A stretch of 23,620 nt of DNA from Pleurotus ostreatus/Saccharomyces cerevisiae fusant (lineage: Eukaryota; Opisthokonta), in NCBI GenBank assembly GCA_024196135.1, contig JAMQCK010000423.1, positions 1 to 23,620 on the forward strand, written 5' to 3'. Below are positions 11,116 through 21,394 of the stretch, piece after piece. The notes under the pieces are model-generated. The model saw nothing but the letters and a program-made list of their open reading frames with translations. It was not told the DNA's origin and did not search any database. The position numbers and the translations under genes are program-made. How positions within the stretch are numbered: the stretch's first letter is position 1; each line of letters opens with the position of its first letter.

Positions 11116-11272
11116 TAGACAGTGGTAGTATGCTAATCTTGCGATATCTATCGAGCGTAGCACTAATCATATTTATTCGATACATTCTTGATATATTATA
11201 CTCGTTCTGAGACTGAGCGATGTGTTGCTGTGGTCACTGCGTGGGGAAATGGTGCGAAGACGACAGATGAAT
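11116..11272. other. Short convergent 3' intergenic region
   Basis: Only 157 bp separate the stop codons of the acyltransferase gene (plus) and paralogue A (minus). An AT-rich stretch (about 11163-11205) may carry 3'-end formation signals for both. The 3' UTRs could overlap as antisense. Confidence 0.55.
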
Positions 11273-14200
11273 TCAGCATTCCATGTGCGTAAGGTCAATC
11301 ACGTCCCCAGTGAGGTGCTCGGCTTTGCGCTTGCGAGACTCTGGCAATGCACTGGGCGCTGACTGCACCGTGTTCGATGCGCTAGCAAGGGGGACTCGGG
11401 GTGCTGCGCCTGCAGAGGCGGCCGGCGGCTGAGCCGACTCCGAAGGAATTTGGCTACGATTTTCATTGAACATGCCGTGCAGCATGTCCACGACTGCCTG
11501 ATAGCTGGGGCCAAAGATGAGTCGAAGCTCTGCTTCGTCGAGAGATATCGTGCGCAGGATGGCGCCAGCCTGGGCGTGCAGGGCCTTCCAGCGTACCGGC
11601 TTGTACACCGCATCCGTCTTCGTCACCTGGTAGAGGTTTCAGTACACTGCACTCGACGTCGGAGAAAAGCGACACGTACGAGTAAGCCTTGCGAACTACC
11701 GCCTATGACCTGCCATGTCGCAGCGTCGCGAGCGTGCGCAGATAGCCCTTGCTCGAGGTGCTGGCGCTTGGGAGCTCCGAGTCTCTCAAACCGACACGCC
11801 CTGTCCGCACTCTTGTTGAGGAATGTGAAGACGTCGATGCAGGACTGGCAATGGCACGAGGGCTTGCTCATCTTCTCTATCATATCCGCCGGCGGGTCCG
11901 GAGGCCTAGGACCCAGGACGTGCGTGGCCCATAACGCGATAATCTCCGTAAATGCGGCATCAAATGGCGGCGCGTGCGCAGGCAGCTTGTTCTGGTCGAG
12001 GAAGTATCGCAGCTGGGGAAGGAAGGGAACGAGAACGTTCTGTATATAGGCCGGCGTGATCAGGGTCCTATCGCATAGCCGCGCGAAGACAGAGCTGCAC
12101 AAGGGCATCTGGCCATACGTGATGCAGAGCTTGAGGAGGTAGAGAACCAAGTTCTGGTTCCGCTGTGATGCGTTGGAGTAGCCATAGTAGGCTGGGTACT
12201 GCGTGGGCGAGTAGGGCTCGAAACGCGAGTTGTCGATAACGCGCTGTAGAGCCAGGGTAATGACCGCATCTATCGCGGGCGCGCCATCGGCGACGGGAAT
12301 GCGGTCTCTGCGCTCATGCAATGCTTGGACGAAGTCGAGGATGATGGATCCGCGATCCTCGAGGGCGCAGAGTGACGGCCATACTCTGTAGCATGATCAG
12401 CTCAAAGGGTCGTTGGGCATGCAGCCGATTCGGATACGCACATGTCCGCTAGGAACGCAGCGCCCCCTTGAAAGGCCCCCGCCTTCACGAGGGACTCTAC
12501 ATCCGCCTTCGACAGGCCCGGTGTCGCGGGTATGTTGGACAGAAAGAGGTCCACCGTCGCCTTGTACAGCCTCTGCACCGGCTTTGTTCGAATCGGATGT
12601 CCGTCCAACTGGGCGCCCACCAGCGAAACGAGGGGAAGGAGGAAGTTCTTGACTATGCCTTGCCGGTGACAGCGCTCTACTTTGGACAGGTCTAACAAAC
12701 GCTTGACGATGTCATCGGCCAGAGTTTCGTTCCCCGTCTGCACGCATGCGCATATGAAGGCGCACGGAGCTTGCAGGTTGGGCTCCGGAGGTGCTTTCAC
12801 GCCAAAAGGTCTGGGGGGCTCAGGCTGCTTGTGCTCGAGGAAGTCGGCCTTGGAAATGGCCACACTCAGTAGGTCGGTGACTATGGGGGCGAGTACCAAT
12901 ATCGCGGCTTCGTCGAGAAGTTTGGCGGCCTCTGACCAGATTGCTATAGCGAAGCATCGCAGGAAGTCAGCGGAAGCGACAGGCCTGAGCTGCGGCAATA
13001 GCCTAAGTCGAAGTTAGAGGGCGAATTGCGAGCGCGGCTGGATAGACTTGCCTATGCTGCAAAATCCTCAGCCCATCCGGTCCGCCCACGAAGCCGGCGA
13101 GAATCGGGACGTCCTCTTGCGAAGGCGGCGCAAGATGGTCCAGAGCCCATTCGCGTTGCTCAGAGATCCATGAGAGCTGTGGTTTGTCGGCGCTGAGATC
13201 CTCCTCCATCGACACATCGTGCAGATACTTCAGGAGATTGAAGCGGGGGGCGTTGGACTCCAGCGACCGTAACATCGTTTCCAGACTGCAAGAACAACCA
13301 GTGGATATGAGTTCTCTGCTCTCGAGTGCGCAGCGCCACGGATCGAACTCACGCATTCACCAGCGCCTCGAACCCAAACGCCCGGACGGCACCGAGGACC
13401 AGACCATAATCCATCGCCTCCCCCGCTGCATTCGGCGCGCACTCATCGGCGACGCGGAGCCACATCGAAAGGTCACGCCGCCTGGTCGCGATTGTGAACA
13501 AGCATCGGGCGATATCGCGTAGGCGGGTGTGTGGACCTTCTTGCGCGACGTTGAAGAGGAAGTCGATGCGGTTTCGCTCGCGAGGACGTAGTTTCTCTGA
13601 TCCTGATATTTCGAGGCGCTCATATAATGAGGCGTCGAGCTCTTTTAGCGCGTCGTCGATGTCGTCCTCGACTGTCTTATCGAGATCGAAGGCCTGGGGC
13701 CAAATAAACAGAACGGTGCGCTCGTAATCTGGAGGGAGATTAGCGTGCGTTGTGATAATGTGTAAAGCGACGACCCACGCCGTTCGAGCCAGCCTGGTTT
13801 CTGTGAGAAGTGACAGTCAGTTTACTGATAGCGCTTAGGACGAAAACAAACATCCCCTCAAACGGACATGACGAGGGTACTAGAAGTGACGCGAGTACTC
13901 ACCTGCTCATCCCACTGCCAGCCGCCGTATTCCTGCTTGACAAAATCACCCTCCTGCACAGCCTCCCGCAAGCTAGACGGGATGCTGTACTCGTCCAAAT
14001 CGTCCTCGTACACCTCAAACTTGTCCTTGATGAGCTTGCCGTCGAGCTGGGGTCGAGCGTTAGTATACGTTGTGGAAGTGAAACGTCAATGTACAACGCG
14101 GAAACAGAGATTCGAGACCTGCGTGGGGCGGCTAGCCGTAGCCAGCCGCTTCTACAAGCCACAATCGCATCTACAGTTTGCACACACCACGACAACGCAA

Positions 14201-15781
14201 ACCCCACTCACATCCACAAGCCGTTCCACACTAAACTCCGCCTCCTCGACGTCAGAAAACTCGATATCCCGGTCTTCCCAATCATCGTCGTCGAACTCGG
14301 AGTCGCTCCCATTGGCGTCATACGTCCGCCAGGGGTGCATGGGGTCGTAGAATTTCTTCTTGGGTCCGGGGTCGGAGGCCATGCCTGTGAGTTTGACTTT
14401 GAGGGTGGCGAGGGCGAGGTTGAAGGCGTTGGGTCTCGGGTTGGAGGCGGGCTCGTGAGCCATCCGGGGCGCGTCACCCATACCCATCCGAAGCCCCTCG
14501 TCCTTCACCAGCATCCGCAGCGCCTCGATCTTCTGCCCATCTAAACCCTTCAACACGCTCGCGCGCAAGCTCTTTGCCGCATACCTCCCGTCCAACAAAT
14601 GCACGATCTTCCGCGGCACCGAGGGCGAGGTCAGCGTCTGCTTCCACGACCGCAGCACGTGCCGGATGCGCTCGATGGGCCCGCGGTTGTCCGGGAGGAC
14701 GGGGCGGGGCGTGTCCGCTTCCACGACCGCAGCACGTGCCGGATGCGCTCGATGGGCCCGCGGTTGTCCGGGAGGACGGGGCGGGGCGTGTCCGCGGTGT
14801 GCACGAGGTCGTAGTGGAGGGCGAGGGCGCAGCCAGAGGTGATGGGTTTAGCGGAGGGCTGGACGCTGGCGGTGGTGGAGGACTGGTCGGTGGTGTAGGT
14901 GGCTAGTGCGGTTGTGTGCCAGCTGGAGTGGTGGGGCTTGTGCGTTTCGGAGAGGTAGCCATGCGTGAAGCGGATGGAGCCGCCGGCGAAGTGAGATGGG
15001 AGCAGGATGGTCAGGGTGGCGAATGTCGCTTCGGAGCGTTCTTTACTGCGATAATCGGCGTCAGTGTATAAACGGTGATACCTAATATTTCTGAGAGACC
15101 TACATGTTCGAGGGGTACAAGCTGCAACGAGGTAAGCCTATGATACATTCGTGAGCAGTAGATTCTCACGATGAGCCAGGTTCGTAAAGAGAAAGACCCT
15201 GAAGTATATATTGAACTTTGCTTGAGGAAATACTCGCCCCAAGGGCGAAGCACGCATCCTTCGCAACGCGTTGGACAAATCCATCCCAAGTCGGATATAC
15301 AAATCGAAGCTACAGAGAATGAATAGGTTGTAAGACGCCAAAAAGCAGGGTATGCACCCACCTTCGCGCCACCAGCCAACGTCCAAGAAAGACATGATTC
15401 GTCGACGTTCTGCACATATTTTGGCAGATCTCTTTGGCAGCCGGCTTTAATGGCAGCAGCATCGCGGGAGCTGAGCGGGAGTCCCACTACACCGATGTCA
15501 TTGCCAAGTAGGAGCCCTGGGTTGGGGGCGTCTTTGTATGTCCGACAGAATGAGAATGCACCCTTGAAGCATTCGGAGAGGTTCTCGTTGAGAGCATTGG
15601 ATAGATCATGCTAAAAGTCGCTTCCTTGAGTTGATGATGGTCTGCGAGCATGACAACCCACTAGTATATCTGTAGAAGGGTTTGCTACTGGTATCTCTTC
15701 ATCTTCTTCGGCGTCGTCGCTTGCAGGGACATCGTGGAGCGAGTCCTCAGGGGGGTTGAGCAAGATCTGTGGGCTTGACAT
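11273..15781 (-). CDS. Tandem paralogue A: degenerate 2OG-oxygenase-like N-terminus with C-terminal NLS and SIM; frame broken by a 77-bp duplication
   Basis: Twelve exons on the minus strand: 15781-15662, 15610-15362, 15309-15170, 15121-15104, 15045-14212, 14046-13903, 13800-13779, 13728-13353, 13285-13052, 13002-12442, 12385-11680, 11626-11273. The model was checked against paralogue B exon by exon. Without the duplicated 77 bp in exon 5 it encodes 1226 residues. As written, the frame shifts and stops at 14631-14633 after about 313 residues. Order: acidic EIPVANPSTDI leader; oxygenase-like beta-helix region (about 45-260) with S174/I176 where H-x-D is expected; acidic linker; helical region; C-H-C-Q-S-C motif; GAPKRQHLE; tail RKRK then GDVIDLT (SIM-like, V1218-T1222). 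Intron 9 (13003-13051) has a GCAAGT donor. Introns 5 and 6 are 165 and 102 nt, longer than in B. A cryptic GTGCTG..AAGCAG intron (14638-14735) would restore the frame and lose VLRSWKQ. Function is unknown. Confidence 0.8.
14640..14795. repeat. Perfect 77-bp tandem duplication inside exon 5 of paralogue A
   Basis: Positions 14640-14716 repeat exactly at 14717-14793, and the match extends two bases further. In the coding direction both copies encode TPRPVLPDN..RHVLRSWK. Because 77 is not a multiple of three, the second copy is read out of frame. Paralogue B has one copy of the homologous segment (19700-19770 region). Identity between the copies means the event is recent, or that it is an assembly or sequencing artefact. 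Confidence 0.93.
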
Positions 15782-16107
15782 CACAGCTATAAGAGGCGCA
15801 GAGATTATCGGGGAGTTGAGTAGACTATCGCGATTGAGGAAGTGCGTAGGTGATGGGTGTCCAGGATAAGTCGCGACGGGCCCGATCGCGACGCGGTTGT
15901 GATGCACGCGGTCACCTGATGTGACGACACGCGACTGCACATTGCTTTGGAGGGGCAAACAAGAATAAATCGTATACATATATACATATCCTCTACTAAT
16001 CAAGACATGGATATGCGAGCCAAGAAGTACGACCAGTATCGATTAGTAGTATATAGTCAGTAGATAAAGTAATGGCATATCAAGATACAGTATATCGGAA
16101 CGAGGAC
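15782..16107. promoter_or_regulatory. Intergenic region between paralogues A and B
   Basis: 326 bp between the start of A and the stop of B, both on the minus strand. It should hold the promoter of A and the 3' end of B. A TATA-rich stretch (15973-15989, TATACATATATACATA-like) lies about 190 bp upstream of the A start codon. It may be a core promoter element for A or part of the B 3' UTR. No coding sequence was seen. Confidence 0.5.
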
Positions 16108-19100
16108 TCAGCCAGGACTCATACGCGTCAAGTCGATGACATCCCCAGTTATCTGCGCTGCTTTGCGCTTGCGCGTGCTCTGTGAGGCGAGCGGAGGTGC
16201 AGAAGCGGATGCTGCAGGCGTCACGTTGGGCTGTGTGGCACTTGCGAACGGGATTCGTGGCGGAGTGCTGACTATCTCTATGGTATCGTCCTCCATGGAC
16301 GGTGCAGGTTGCAATGGTCGTGAGCTTGAGAGCTGGGAGCGCGGTGGCTGAGGCTGTGAGCTTGGTAGTTGTGACCCCGATGGTTGGGAGGTCGGTGCCT
16401 GGGAGGTTGGTGGCTGGGATGTCGACGGCTGGGAACCCGATGGCTGGGAATTCGACGGCTGAGAGTTAGTTGGTTGGGAGAGCGGCAGCCGAGAGCCCGA
16501 CGCCTGAGGATATGATGGCTGGGATCCCGAGGGCTGAGAGCTCGAAGGCTGTGACAGCGCGGGTGGCTGCCTTGTTGGTTGAGACCACGCAGGTTGTGGC
16601 CTAGACGGTTGAGACAATGCGACTTGCGGCCTAGCTATTTGCGACCATGCAGGCTGTGGCCTTGCGGGCTGCGAGTTTGGAGCTCGCGTGCTCGAGGGCT
16701 GCGAGGTCGACGAGGTCGAGGGTTGCGAGCTTGAGACCTGCGATGACTGCTCCGCTCTCTCCTCTCCACCGTAGAACATATCCATAATGCTCTGGTACCT
16801 CGCGCCAAAGATCCGCTGCAACTCCACCCGATTCTGCGACACAGACTGCAGGATGGCCTCCCCCTTCGCGCGGACAGCCCTCCATCGCAGCGGCTCGTAC
16901 GCCGCGTCCGCCTTCGTCACCTAGAAAAGCCGTCACTTCCTCTGCAGTCTACCCGATCACTTCAAGCAAACCACTCACCAACAACCCCTGCGGGCTCGAG
17001 TTGATCACCGACCACTGCGCAATACCCCGCGCAAACTTCCCCAGCTCACTCTCCAAATGCTTCCGCTTCGGCGCCCCAATCCTCTCAAACCTCCGCGCCT
17101 TCCCCTCGCTCTTTTCCAAGAACCCAAATACATCTTCACAGAACTGGCAATGGCACGAGTGCTTCCTCGGGCCCGGCAGCGCGAGCGTCGCAGTCTCAGC
17201 GGGCTTCGGGCCGAGGACGTGCTTGGCCCACAGGCATACGATCTCCGCGAACACTGCGCCGAAGGGCTCCGTAAAGGGCGCCTTCTTGTTGTTGATGAGG
17301 AACTGCCGCAGTTGTGGGATGAAGGGAACCAGGACGTTCTGCACGTATTCGGGCGTGATTAGCGACTCGTCGAACAGGCGGGCGAAGACGGAGGTGCAGA
17401 GCGCTTTTTGGCCGGTCGATAGGCAGAGTTTTAACAATGCGATGGCCCGGTTTTGAATGTCCTGGGCGGGATTGGGGGCGGTCTGTCTGTTGGAGCTGGA
17501 GGGTTTGATGACTTGGGTGTAGGCGGTGAACGGGGTGTTGTCGATAACGAGCTGCAGTGCTTGCGCTTGAAGTGTGTCTGCGGTCGGCGCGCCATCGGCG
17601 ACGGGGATATTCGCTTTGTTGTCCTGAATTGCCTGGATGAACTCCACGATGATCTCCTCGCGGTACGGAAGGGCGCTCAAAGCCGGCCATATTCTACGAG
17701 GTGTCAGATGCGGTCCTGAACGGCGAGGTTTTGGGGACTTACGTGTACACCAAAAGGTCAGTACCACCATGAACAACGCTAGCCTGGACAAGCGCGCGGA
17801 TGTCCGCCTTAGTAGGCAAGTTCTCAGGCGACCAGCCGGACAGGAAGAGCTTGACGGTACATTCGCAGAGCTCGCTGACACCCGGGACGACGGGAGCACC
17901 AGTCGGCCGAGCGCGAACCATCTCCCCCACCAATGACAGAAGCGGTAACAAGACCTTGGTCGTGCGCAGGTGCTTGTCGGCGGACGATACCCCCGAAAGA
18001 TCCGTCAGGCGGGCGACGATATCGGCCACCAGACCCTCGTTTCCCGTGTGCAGACAAGCATCGATGTAAGCAATGGCTATGTCGGGTGAGGGTTCGGCTG
18101 AAGGTGCCGCGCGAGGGTTCTCGGGCTTTGCAGGTGCGTAGAAATCGGCTTTCGACACGGCGAAGGACAACAAGTCGGTTCTCATCGAGAGAAGCGTCGC
18201 TCTCTCCTCTGGCCTGAACTTCTCGATCTCTTCTTTCGGGAAGCTCAACACGAACGACAGCAGAGCGTCAGCTGCGGCATAAGCCTTCAGTTGCGGTGCC
18301 AGACTGCAAGAGACACGCATCAATATATGTGTATAATGACTCTGGAGTTCGACGTACGATTCGCGCAGGAGCGCAACGCCATTGACGCCCTTGACGATGC
18401 TGACCAACGCCGGTACGTCCTCCTTCGAGACCGTTGTCAAATGACCGAGCGCCCACGTCCGCTGCTCGGCCAGCCAGAGCGGCAACGAAGCGTCGCTTGG
18501 AACGCTTTCGTCCGTGCACGCCTCGCTCAGCTGGTGAAGGAAGTTGAAACGCGCTGCGTTGCTGTCCAACGACCGCAGTATGTGTTGCAGACTAGAGCGT
18601 GAACATTGTCAGTATGTGAGCAAGGTAGGAGCAAAGTCACGACTCACGCAGGCGTCATCGTTTTCGACCCAAACGCGCGGAGGGCAGACAATATGCGAGA
18701 CTTGTCCAGCGCAGCCGCGGACTCGTCCGTGCCACAGACTTTGACGACGCGATTCCACAGCGCCTGGTCAGTCCACCGGCAAGCGGGGCTGAAGATCGTC
18801 CGCGCGATTTGCTGCGTCCTATGCACGTAACGCACTTTGATCGCGTTGAAGAGGAAGTCAACGAGCTTGCGCTCTTGCCGGGATGGCCGCACGGAGCTCG
18901 AGCCGTCAAGCGTGCTGATCGCTTCCTCGATATCCTGGTCGAACGTCTTGTCGAGGCTGAACTCCTCTGGCCAGATGACCAGGACGGTGCGTTCGTAGCC
19001 TGTCAACGGTAAGGTCAGAGACAGGCAAACAGCACAAGGCTAGAAGGTAAACTCACGACGTGTCAAGGTCCCCGGTGCCTATGATAGGGTTAGAATTAGG

Positions 19101-20846
19101 ATACAAGACGCGCGAATAGCACACGAACTTACTTGATGGTGGAAGCCGCTGTATTCTTCGTCTTCGTGATCACCAGATTGCACCACATCCTCAAGGTCAG
19201 CAGGTATGGTGCACTTCTCGAGCTCCCCCTTCCCGAGCTTGACCTCGTCCCTGAGCAAGTTGCCGTCCAGCTGGCGAACGTGTAAGCTTAATAGCCATGA
19301 CCACACAGGACCACGGCAACACTCACGTCGACGAGCTTCCGGACCTCCATCTCGACTTCGTCCACCCTAACAAAGTTCACAGGTCGGCCATCGCCGTCGT
19401 CGCTCTCCTGATCAGTGTAATACTCTTCTTCCGGCGCATATACGCGCCAAGGACGGAGCGGGGATGGGGACCTTTTGCGCCGAGGAGGGCCCTCGTCATC
19501 GGCCTCCCCGACCAGCCAGACGTCCGCACTAGCGAGTCCGAGGCAGAAGCCGTGCTGCGTCACCAGCGCTCGCAGGGCGAAGATCTTCTGCTTATCGAGG
19601 CCTCGCAGCACGCCGCCCTGCAAGCCATCGCCAGGATACGTCTCGTCGAGCAGGTAGACCAGCTTCCTCGGCACCGCCGGGCTGTTCGCCTGCTTCCACG
19701 ACAGCAGAATGCGCCGCAGGTTTTCCATACTGGTCTGGTTGTCGGGCAGAACGGGGCGCGGCACGTCCGCGGCGTGGAAGACGTTGTAGGACAGCGCGAA
19801 GGCGTAGCCGGAGGCAACGGGTGTGAGCGAGGGCTGGACCTCCGCGTACCATGCGATGGCGGTGGTGTGCCAGCTGCTGGCGGCGAGGTCGTACGCCTTG
19901 GAAAGCAGTCCGTGCGTGAGGCTGAGGGCGCCGCCGGTGAATGGTGAGGGCAGGATGATGGTAATGGTGGCAAACAGTCCGTCGGGGGCATCTGTACTGT
20001 TGGGAGCTTCGCTTCAGCTGTCTTCGAGCCGGCCTTGAGACACTCACGGGCGGGTCGGAAGCAAACTGTAGGGAATTCGTCAGTCTCTCTTGTCAAGTCA
20101 ACGGCCGGCCAACACTTACACGGAACCAGGCTCGCATAGCAGCAGCTCTCGAAGTTTGCAACGAGGCTTCACTACGGCCGTGTCAATCCCGAGTGCAGTG
20201 CACACATCGTGAAGAACACGCTGCGTGAACTGCGCCCATTCTGGATAGATTAGGCCGACCTTGCGAGGGAGAAGGTCAGTGTTGACATACTACAGCAGTC
20301 CCTAGACAGCAACCGCTCACCTCGGACCCAGGCAGCTCCCATGGCTGCAGCTGCCATTCCACTCCGGTTTCGCGCTGAATCGTCAGCGCAGGCTGGCGCC
20401 GACAGCTGGCTACGACGGCGGGCGCCTCTCGCGCGTTGAGTGGGAGGCCGATGACGCCGATATCGTTGGGGAGGTAGAGACCTGGGTTTGGCGCGTCTTG
20501 ATAGGTGCGACAGAACGCAAAGTCGCCTTTGAAGCAGTTCGAGAGGTCTTGGTCCAATGCTTGCGCTAGATCGCCCTGAAGAGCACCGTCAGTTGAGCCC
20601 AAGGCGCGAGAGGTCGCCACGCACACGTATATCCGTCGAAGGGTTTTCAACTGGAATTTCGTCTTCCACGCCATTTCCTGCCTCCATGCGCACATCGTGT
20701 CCCCCCTCGCTTCGTCCTCCAGTCCGCTGGCTTGATTGGACGATACTCTTCTCATTGGTGCGATCTTGGTTTTGGCTGCGCGCAACTCCTTCAGTAGACC
20801 CGCTCGCAGATTGTGTCGAACTTTGGCCGGACGTCGAAGCTATCAT
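16108..20846 (-). CDS. Tandem paralogue B: intact, degenerate 2OG-oxygenase-like N-terminus, helical region, C-x-C-x-x-C, SQP-repeat tail with NLS and SIM
   Basis: Twelve exons on the minus strand: 20846-20625, 20575-20321, 20259-20120, 20065-20048, 19996-19327, 19270-19133, 19078-19057, 18999-18648, 18591-18358, 18303-17743, 17693-16979, 16920-16108 (4140 nt, 1379 residues, no stops). Introns are 49-61 nt. Residues 1-65 are Ser/Gln-rich, then EIPVENPSTDI. About 75-300 resembles fungal 2OG-Fe(II) oxygenase-like proteins (APNPGLYLPNDIGVIGLPL; FATITIILPSPFTGG; AWYAEV..ASGYAFALSYNV). T210/P212 replace H-x-D, P267 the distal His and A277 the usual Arg, so catalysis is unlikely. Residues 480-1050 are mostly helical. 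CHCQFC (1051-1056) and GAPKRKHLE follow. The tail has degenerate SQPxx repeats, an acidic DDTIEIV core (SIM-like), RKRK and GDVIDLT near the end. The start is the only ATG in frame; the ATG 5 nt upstream stops after two codons. Function is unknown; a nuclear, SUMO-binding scaffold is inference. Confidence 0.87.
16321..16743. repeat. Degenerate 15-bp coding repeat (SQPxx) in the last exon of paralogue B
   Basis: About 28 imperfect units encode a run such as SQPSG-SQPST-SQPPT-SQAPT. A and C have no such array at the same place, so it expanded after duplication or was lost elsewhere. It encodes a flexible, Ser/Gln/Pro-rich linker between the globular part and the SIM/NLS tail. Length variation between strains is likely. 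Confidence 0.85.
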
Positions 20847-20916
20847 CTCATGAGGATGGTGAGGGAAACAGTGTCATAGGGGAGCGCGTGGTTGGATGGG
20901 GCAGGTAATGTAGCAA

Positions 20917-20928
20917 ACGCGTACGCGT
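20917..20928. promoter_or_regulatory. Tandem ACGCGT hexamers (MCB-like)
   Basis: Two directly abutting copies of ACGCGT lie 71-82 bp upstream of the paralogue B start codon. ACGCGT is the core recognised by Mbp1-type APSES factors of the MBF complex, which drive G1/S genes in ascomycete yeasts. Binding in this fungus is inference. Confidence 0.45.
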
Positions 20929-20965
20929 AAGTCAGTATGTCGACGACAATGCTTCCCCACCCAGC

Positions 20966-20984
20966 GTGATCGCGCCAAGATCAC
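20966..20984. repeat. Short inverted repeat GTGATC-N7-GATCAC
   Basis: Perfect 6-bp arms flank GCGCCAA, about 120 bp upstream of the paralogue B start codon. This is a possible site for a dimeric regulator. Such short dyads also occur by chance. Confidence 0.4.
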
Positions 20985-21394
20985 CTGAACTGTCGCCCGC
21001 ATGACGGGCCTTGCACCCTCATGGACCTACAAACGTATATAGAGGGCCCTCGTACAACTTTCTACTTATCCTCTGCACCTCTCAAAGCAACCTTCGTAAA
21101 TTCAAGCACCATCTTACTGTACTAGCTAGCACCGCAGTTTACCGTAGGTTATAGGAAGGTATCCCCTCCCCCAAGCGATCATGCAGCAGTAACTTTACGA
21201 CGGGTGGTCGTACTCTGACCTCGCGTGCCAGCATGGTACATGAAAAGCATTTGTTCAATAATGTAGGACTCCTAGGCCATATAGTGACGAGGTATAGCAA
21301 GGAATAGATATAAGCCGTACAGAATGCGAGTAAAGATTGAAAGACAGTGCGAGCAAGCCTCGACCAAAGAAGCGTTCACAGGCAAGTCCTTCAC

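Larger units (their letters stand above)
20847..21394. promoter_or_regulatory. Intergenic region upstream of paralogue B
   Basis: 548 bp between the start of B and the stop of C. It holds two abutting ACGCGT hexamers (20917-20928), a GTGATC/GATCAC dyad (20966-20984) and a TATATAG element (21036-21042). On the plus strand the TATA element is followed by a pyrimidine-rich stretch. The right side should hold the 3' UTR of C. No coding sequence was seen. Confidence 0.55.

Noticed and set aside
10408..11163. Minus-strand open frame of 251 codons
   Set aside because: Antisense shadow of the GC-rich last exon of the acyltransferase; composition is biased (E/R/P-rich) and no domain is recognisable.
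13810..14544. Plus-strand open frame of 244 codons
   Set aside because: Antisense to exons 5-6 of paralogue A, which align with paralogue B on the minus strand.
19297..19947. Plus-strand open frame of 216 codons
   Set aside because: Antisense shadow of paralogue B exon 5, which is long and free of stops in the coding frame.
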